From an uncultured bacterium (GTDB lineage: Bacteria > Krumholzibacteriota > Krumholzibacteriia > LZORAL124-64-63): a stretch of DNA of 5,572 nucleotides. Where the stretch lies: the NCBI GenBank assembly GCA_903847545.1, contig CAINDZ010000609.1, positions 1 to 5,572 of the forward strand, read 5' to 3'. The notes below the pieces were generated by a model that worked only from the letters and a program-made list of their open reading frames with translations, had not been told where the DNA came from and did no database searches. Below are positions 1 to 3,829 of this stretch, piece by piece. Position numbers and translations under genes: made by a program. Numbering within the stretch: the first letter of the stretch is position 1; each line of letters opens with the position of its first letter.

Positions 1-945
1 CTGGGCCGGCAGGTAGGCGGTGGCCTCGATCTGGCGCTGGCCACGCGCACCGGTGACGTAGGTCAGGAAGGTGCTGCCCTGCATCGAGCCGCGGCGCGCG
101 CAGGCCAGGTAGGTGTAGCACCACAGCGGGTAGCCGCTGGTAGCCAGCGTGACGTTGTCGGCGCGCACGGCCAGGGTGTCGGGGCGCTTCTGCACGGCCA
201 GGGCGCGGGCCCCGTACGCCGACAGCGGCTTGCGCAGCGGGAACACCGAGATGATGCCCATGGCGCCGCGGTCGGCCAGCGCATAGGCGAGCACCGAATC
301 CTCGTTCGCCAGGAAGTAGGCGCCGGGCTGGGCGCTGGATCCGGCGTTTTGCTGGGCGTATTGCGCGCCGCCCAGCCGCTCGGCGATGGCGTCCCACATG
401 CCGGCGTTGCGGTCGACCGCGTAGAGGCGGCGGCCGGCTTGCGGCGCCGAGAAGGCGCGGGACTGCAGCTCGGCCAGCGTGACCGACGTGTCGGCCGAGG
501 TCGGCTCGGCCACCACCAGCAGGGCGCCCAGGGCGATGGGGTACCAGATGGCGGTGTCGCCGCTCGACTCGCGGAAGGCGTCCTGGTCGGCCTTGCTGGG
601 CGGGCGCGCCAGGAAGACCGCGTCGGCCTTGCCGTCGACCAGGTCCTGCAGCGCCTGCACCGTGGTGCCCGGGCGGGTGTCGATGCGCAGTCGCGGGTAG
701 TTGTCGCTGTAGCGGCGGATCATGGTCTCGGCCAGGATCGGCGCCACGTCGATGCCGCCGATGGTGAGCGTGGAGTCGGCCGCCGCGCCGGTGCTGGAAA
801 CGCGATGGGCGAGCAGACCCCAGTCCACTCGCCCACGCAGCATGATGAACATGACGACCGCAGTGACGTAGATCGCGACCCGGATGAGCACCGTCAGGTT
901 GCGCCGACGCGAACGGGGCGCAACGCCGGGGCGTCGCGGCAACAC
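1..945 (-). CDS. PstS-like periplasmic substrate-binding protein, membrane-anchored, partial (3' end missing)
   Basis: An open frame of 315 codons without a stop runs from a GTG at 945 off the left edge. The GTG shares its G with the stop of the upstream gene (TAGTG), and a GAGGA ribosome site lies 9 bases upstream. The product starts with a basic stretch (residues 4-16, many Arg) and one hydrophobic segment (about 17-36), which looks like an uncleaved anchor placing the rest in the periplasm. From residue 60 the layout follows the PstS type of substrate-binding fold: a first strand with GGIDVAPI (63-70), a helix, DLVDGKADAVFLAR (101-114, like the family's 'l..G.adia..sR'), ALLVVAEP (141-148), and near the end SGYPLWCYTYLAC (270-282, like the family's 'YPl.r.ly.y'). 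The usual Ser/Thr anion-binding positions look replaced (GS-T by GGID, SGT by AGM at 181-183), so phosphate binding is doubtful. No pstC, pstA or pstB is visible. The family call is fairly sure; the ligand and role are unknown. Confidence 0.82.
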   Translation of the reverse strand, partial: MLPRRPGVAPRSRRRNLTVLIRVAIYVTAVVMFIMLRGRVDWGLLAHRVSSTGAAADSTLTIGGIDVAPILAETMIRRYSDNYPRLRIDTRPGTTVQALQDLVDGKADAVFLARPPSKADQDAFRESSGDTAIWYPIALGALLVVAEPTSADTSVTLAELQSRAFSAPQAGRRLYAVDRNAGMWDAIAERLGGAQYAQQNAGSSAQPGAYFLANEDSVLAYALADRGAMGIISVFPLRKPLSAYGARALAVQKRPDTLAVRADNVTLATSGYPLWCYTYLACARRGSMQGSTFLTYVTGARGQRQIEATAYLPAQ

Positions 946-1325
946 TAGTCGTCTTCCTCGTCGTCCCCCAGCCGCTCCTCGAGGTCGAACGTCTCGACGT
1001 TGAGCTGGCGGATCGCCTGGATGTTCAGGTACAGCCTCAGCCCGGCCAGCGCGAAGCCGACCACGAGCAGGAACATCACCAGGCCGAGCGGGCCGCTGCC
1101 GCCGGCACGGGCGGGAGCGCCGCCCATCACCGGCACCAGGCGGGCGAACGCCCAGATGATGACGCCCTCGAGCGCCGCCAGGAGCGTCGACTCGAGGATC
1201 ATGATCGACACCGACTCGCTGCACGCCCGGTGGCGCCAGGCGATGAACTCGAGTGTCGTGTTCTGGAACTTCTTGGCGACCTCGCCCTCGGGGCGGACCA
1301 CCAGAGCATTCAGGAAGTTCAGCAT
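945..1325 (-). CDS. Small protein with two predicted membrane segments and an acidic C-terminal tail, function unknown
   Basis: A 126-residue protein that I do not recognise. It starts at ATG 1325 with AGGAG 8 bases upstream. The N-terminal 35 residues are mixed and charged. Two hydrophobic stretches follow, at about 41-66 and 79-100, joined by a short Gly/Pro/Ala-rich loop (67-79). The first stretch contains two glutamates (E45 and E53), unusual for a plain membrane helix. After the second stretch comes a charged helix-like region and a strongly acidic end (residues 116-126, finishing DDEEDD). With two membrane spans both ends would lie on the same side, probably the cytoplasm. It sits 21 bases after tonB and overlaps the PstS-like gene by one base, so it is almost certainly made together with the Ton motor and may be an accessory subunit. 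That role is inferred from position only; no catalytic motif is seen. The reading frame itself is well supported by packing and ribosome site. Confidence 0.8.
   Translation of the reverse strand: MLNFLNALVVRPEGEVAKKFQNTTLEFIAWRHRACSESVSIMILESTLLAALEGVIIWAFARLVPVMGGAPARAGGSGPLGLVMFLLVVGFALAGLRLYLNIQAIRQLNVETFDLEERLGDDEEDD
955..959 (-). promoter_or_regulatory. Ribosome binding site for the PstS-like gene
   Basis: GAGGA on the minus strand lies 9 bases before the GTG at 945. It falls inside the codons for the acidic tail (GAG GAA GAC GAC) of the upstream small membrane protein, so the same bases encode the tail and recruit ribosomes. It supports the GTG start over the later in-frame ATGs at codons 32 and 35, which would remove most of the membrane anchor. 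Confidence 0.6.
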
Positions 1326-1346
1326 CTATCCGGCTCCTGCGGTCGA

Positions 1347-2111
1347 CTAGTTGCGCAGCGTGAACTTGATCGGCATGGCCACCCACACGGCGACCGGACG
1401 TCCGTCCGTCGTCGCCGGCTGGAAGACCGCGGACATCGCGGCGGCCACGGCGGCGGCGTGCAGGGGCACGGGGCCGTCGGTCACCTTGGTCTTGGAGACC
1501 CTGCCGTCCTTGCCCACCAGCACCTGCACCGTCACGACACCCTCGATACCGGCCATGCGGGCCATGTCGGGGTACTCGGGGCGCTTCATGCTGAGGCGGA
1601 CCGGCAGCACGTTCACCGACTGCTTGAATTCCTGTTCCTTCTGCTGCTGCTCGAAGCCACCTTCGACCTGCAGGCCGCTGAGGTCGCCCAGGTCGGCCTG
1701 CGTGGCCGCGGCCAGCGCACTGTTGACTTCCTGCACCGTCATGATCGTCTGGTCCGGGTTCACCATGTCGTCGGGCACCGGTTCGGGCACGGCGATCTGG
1801 GGCGGGGCCATGGCGACCTGCGTGGCCACCTGGACCTGCGACTCCGAAGCACGATTGATCGACGGCGGCACGCCGAGCTCCGTGTAACGGACGATGGTCA
1901 CCTCGCGGTCGCCCACTTCCTCGGGCGAACGGTGCAGCGTCCACTGCCAGAAGGCGAAGCACGCCAGGCCGAACCCGACGGCCACGCCGGCGCTGATGAC
2001 CATGTGCCGCGAAGCCTGCTTCTCGAGCGGGTGCCTGCGCCCCGTGACCGGGAAGCGCTTCGCGCCGGCGAGCGAGTACGCCCACCGCATGCGGAGAGTG
2101 GTCGCGCTCAT
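1347..2111 (-). CDS. tonB: TonB-family energy transducer
   Basis: A 254-residue protein expected to carry energy from the ExbB/ExbD motor to outer-membrane transporters. It has a basic cytoplasmic N-terminus (1-37), one membrane anchor (about 38-58), a periplasmic linker (about 60-170), and a C-terminal TonB domain (about 176-252). The domain is clear: RPEYPDMARMAGIEG (177-191), VLVGKDGRV (197-205), the AAVAAAMSAVFQPA helix (220-233), then DGRPVAVWVAMPIKF (236-250), matching the family's 'P.YP..A...giEG.V.v.v.vd.dG.v' and 'f.Pa..dG.pv.vw...pi.F'. The linker is rich in Val, Ala, Gln and Glu and lacks the long Pro-Glu/Pro-Lys repeats of enterobacterial TonB. No His lies in the middle of the anchor; H36 is at its edge. 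The ATG at 2111 overlaps the stop of the upstream exbD as ATGA, with GGAGG 6 bases upstream, pointing to coupled translation. Confidence 0.93.
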   Translation of the reverse strand: MSATTLRMRWAYSLAGAKRFPVTGRRHPLEKQASRHMVISAGVAVGFGLACFAFWQWTLHRSPEEVGDREVTIVRYTELGVPPSINRASESQVQVATQVAMAPPQIAVPEPVPDDMVNPDQTIMTVQEVNSALAAATQADLGDLSGLQVEGGFEQQQKEQEFKQSVNVLPVRLSMKRPEYPDMARMAGIEGVVTVQVLVGKDGRVSKTKVTDGPVPLHAAAVAAAMSAVFQPATTDGRPVAVWVAMPIKFTLRN

Positions 2112-2608
2112 TGCAGGCCTCCGAACAGCGAGAGGTCGGCGGGGGTCATGCCCACGAGACTGAAGCGGGTCACGTTCGCGTCGTCGAGGGTATCCATCAT
2201 GTCCACCATGCGCTCGAAGCGGGCCTCGGGATCGACCTTGACCAGCACGATCAGCTTGTCGTTGGCCGTCTTGGCGTCACGCAGCGTCTGCTCGATGTCG
2301 GCCCAGGTGACGTTGACGCTGCCGCCCTTGCCCATGCGCGTGACGATCTCGTCCGTGCGCAGCACGAACACGGTCAACACCGTCGACTCGGCCACCTGCA
2401 CCTTGGCGCCGGGCTCGGGCATGTTGATTTCCATGGCCAGCGGACGCCGGAACACCGTCGTCACCATGAAGAAGATCAGGAGCAGGAAGGCCATGTCCAC
2501 CATGGCCGTCATGTCCATGTTGACGCCCGCCCGCTTGGGCTTGCGAACGCCACCCTCTTCCTTGAAGACGCTGGATTTGGCCTTGGCTTTTACTTGAATA
2601 TCAGCCAT
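2108..2608 (-). CDS. exbD: ExbD/TolR-family proton-channel protein, second copy (long N-terminus)
   Basis: A 166-residue ExbD-family protein that, with ExbB, forms the proton-driven motor in the inner membrane. It has a Lys/Arg-rich cytoplasmic N-terminus (1-33), one membrane helix (about 35-53) starting with the signature MDMTAMVDMAFLLLIFFM (31-48), and a periplasmic domain (about 55-155). D38 corresponds to the protonatable Asp of the family (D25 in E. coli ExbD). The segment just after the helix, LAMEINMPEP (57-66), resembles one of the two ExbD paralogues of Bacteroidota clusters, as I recall them. The ATG at 2608 overlaps the previous exbD by 8 bases, with a strong GGGAGGG ribosome site 5-6 bases upstream. 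It differs clearly from its neighbour in the long basic N-terminus, in MTA instead of MTP, and in its periplasmic sequence, so the pair is an old duplication and not a recent copy. Confidence 0.95.
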   Translation of the reverse strand: MADIQVKAKAKSSVFKEEGGVRKPKRAGVNMDMTAMVDMAFLLLIFFMVTTVFRRPLAMEINMPEPGAKVQVAESTVLTVFVLRTDEIVTRMGKGGSVNVTWADIEQTLRDAKTANDKLIVLVKVDPEARFERMVDMMDTLDDANVTRFSLVGMTPADLSLFGGLQ

Positions 2609-3053
2609 GAGACCCTCCCGCGGCGGGAGCTTCGCCCGAGTCGCCCTTGCGCTTGACGTCGGTCATCAGGTTGAACCGGATGGCCTTGGCCGTCGCCAGG
2701 TTGTTCATCAGGTTGTTCATCTCGCCGAACCTGACGTCCTTGTCGCCCTTGACGATGATCACGGCGGACGGGTTCCGGCTGCGCCACGCCACGACGGCCT
2801 GGATCACCTGGTCCTTCGGCACTTCCTGGATGTCGTTGGCCGACTCGCTCGAGATGAAGATGCGCTCATCCTTGTTCAGGGTGACCACGATGGTGTTGGT
2901 CTCGGGGACGCGCATCTCGGCGGTCGATGCCGGCAGCTTCACGGACACGACTTCCGGGGCCCGGAACTGGGTCGTGGTCATGAAGAAGATCAGCAGGAGG
3001 AACGCCACGTCCACCATCGGGGTCATGTCCCTGCGAATAGGAACACCGGACAC
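2601..3053 (-). CDS. exbD: ExbD/TolR-family proton-channel protein, first copy (short N-terminus)
   Basis: A 150-residue ExbD-family protein. Only nine residues precede the signature MTPMVDVAFLLLIFFM (10-25); D15 is the expected protonatable Asp. After the single membrane helix comes FRAPEVVSVKLPAS (30-43), resembling the other ExbD paralogue of Bacteroidota clusters, and a periplasmic domain with VIIVKGDKDVRFGEM (98-112). The C-terminal end is a low-complexity Gly/Ala/Ser tail. The start is GTG at 3053: an in-frame TAA, the stop of exbB, lies two codons upstream, so nothing longer is possible, and GGAAGG in the last exbB codons gives a ribosome site 7 bases away. The alternative ATG at codon 10 would begin inside the signature. 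The gene is in the same frame as exbB, separated only by TAA GCC. Its unusually short cytoplasmic part contrasts with the 30-odd residues in the next exbD. Confidence 0.94.
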   Translation of the reverse strand: MSGVPIRRDMTPMVDVAFLLLIFFMTTTQFRAPEVVSVKLPASTAEMRVPETNTIVVTLNKDERIFISSESANDIQEVPKDQVIQAVVAWRSRNPSAVIIVKGDKDVRFGEMNNLMNNLATAKAIRFNLMTDVKRKGDSGEAPAAGGSHG

Positions 3054-3056
3054 GGC

Positions 3057-3773
3057 TTAACCTTCCTTGTTCTTCCGGAGCAGCAGCATCACCGCGTGCG
3101 AGGTCTGGTTCATCGTCGCGCCGAACTTGTCAACGCGCGTCGTGTAGAAGTTGTACATGACGGTGGCGATGACGGCGGTGATCAGGCCGAGCGCCGTGTT
3201 CACGAGCGCCTCGGAGATACCAAGGGCCAACTGCGAGGCGTCGGGGGCGCCGGCGTTCGACATGGCGCGGAAGGAGCGGATCATGCCGATCGTGGTGCCC
3301 AGCAGACCCAGCAGGGTCGCGATCGAGGCGATGGTCGACAGGGCCGGCAGGTTGCGCTCCAGCAGGGGCAGCTCCAGCTCGTTGGCCTCGGACATCGCGT
3401 GACGGGTCTCGGTCAGCAGGTCGCGGCGGTTGTTCACCGCGTCCTTCATGATCTGGTACTGGAACAGGCCGGCGCCGACCACGTTGGCCAGGCAGCCGCC
3501 CTGGCGACGGCACGAATCCGCGGCGTCGTCCAGCTTGTTGTCCTTGATGCTCACCATCACGTTGCGGACGAAGAGGCCCGAATCGCTGCGGCCGCCGGCG
3601 CGCCACAGCACGATCGCGCGCTCGATCGTGATCGTCAGGGTCAGGAAGAAGGCAAGCAGGCCCAGCACCAGCAGGGGGCCACCCAGGCGGATGTACTCAG
3701 GCGACTTCTGCCAGATGACGTAAGAGAGGACTGCCTCCACCGCCACGATGAAAAACATTACGAACTTCTTCAT
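3057..3773 (-). CDS. exbB: ExbB/TolQ/MotA-family proton-channel protein
   Basis: A 238-residue inner-membrane protein of the MotA/TolQ/ExbB family, the multimeric part of the motor around ExbD. Hydrophobic segments are visible at about 4-21, 32-56, 143-166 and 184-209. The long cytoplasmic loop (57-140) lies between the second and third, as in ExbB. Family signatures are clear: ITIERAIVL (48-56), LLGLLGTTIGMIRSF (154-168) and LGISEALVNTALGL (184-197) followed by YNFY (207-210). By hand alignment T160 and T193 match the pore threonines of E. coli ExbB (T148 and T181). E. coli ExbB has three membrane helices; the extra N-terminal segment here, after MKK, is either a fourth helix or a signal peptide. 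The length is close to E. coli ExbB (244). ATG 3773 is preceded by AAGGAAA in a purine tract. It could serve TolQ-type duties, but the tonB gene nearby favours ExbB. Confidence 0.95.
   Translation of the reverse strand: MKKFVMFFIVAVEAVLSYVIWQKSPEYIRLGGPLLVLGLLAFFLTLTITIERAIVLWRAGGRSDSGLFVRNVMVSIKDNKLDDAADSCRRQGGCLANVVGAGLFQYQIMKDAVNNRRDLLTETRHAMSEANELELPLLERNLPALSTIASIATLLGLLGTTIGMIRSFRAMSNAGAPDASQLALGISEALVNTALGLITAVIATVMYNFYTTRVDKFGATMNQTSHAVMLLLRKNKEG
3061..3066 (-). promoter_or_regulatory. Ribosome binding site for the first exbD
   Basis: GGAAGG on the minus strand, within the last codons of exbB, lies 7 bases before the GTG at 3053. Together with the in-frame TAA just upstream it fixes GTG as the likely start. 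Confidence 0.55.
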
Positions 3774-3779
3774 GGGTCG

Positions 3780-3799
3780 CTTTCCTTTCCCTTTCTTCC
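3780..3799 (-). promoter_or_regulatory. Pure-purine ribosome-binding region before exbB
   Basis: Twenty consecutive purines on the minus strand end 6 bases before the exbB ATG. They include AAGGAAA, with its GG about 10 bases from the ATG, and a second GGGAAAGG further upstream, so more than one Shine-Dalgarno-like match is available. The tract directly follows the hairpin at 3801-3826 and should be unstructured, which would favour ribosome loading. Confidence 0.45.
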
Positions 3800-3800
3800 A

Positions 3801-3826
3801 CGCAGCGGGCGTGAGCGTCCGCTGCG
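3801..3826 (-). other. Hairpin between the TPR gene and exbB
   Basis: An inverted repeat with 11-base arms (3801-3811 and 3816-3826) and a 4-base loop, CTCA on the minus strand. Ten of eleven positions pair; on the minus-strand transcript the mismatch is A against C. It lies 3 bases after the TPR stop codon. The sequence after it is purine-rich and not a T run, so it does not fit a standard intrinsic terminator; it may protect or process the message, or set the relative levels of the two parts of the cluster. No convincing promoter is seen in the gap. Confidence 0.5.
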
Positions 3827-3829
3827 CTG

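Noticed and set aside
349..948. A 199-codon plus-strand open frame opposite the PstS-like gene
   Set aside because: The minus strand here encodes a protein with a membrane anchor and a substrate-binding fold; the plus frame shows only low-complexity Gly/Arg/Val-rich sequence.
1230..2597. A 455-codon plus-strand open frame opposite tonB and exbD
   Set aside because: It is antisense to three well-supported genes. Its translation is rich in His, Arg, Gly and Leu with no recognisable domain, as expected for a shadow frame in GC-rich DNA.
2108..3053. The two exbD genes as a recent tandem duplication
   Set aside because: Outside the membrane signature the sequences differ strongly and each resembles a different known paralogue, so they are old and separate.
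3801..3826. Intrinsic terminator after the TPR gene
   Set aside because: A stem is present, but on the transcribed strand it is followed by purines and not by a run of T. Kept only as a hairpin of unknown role.
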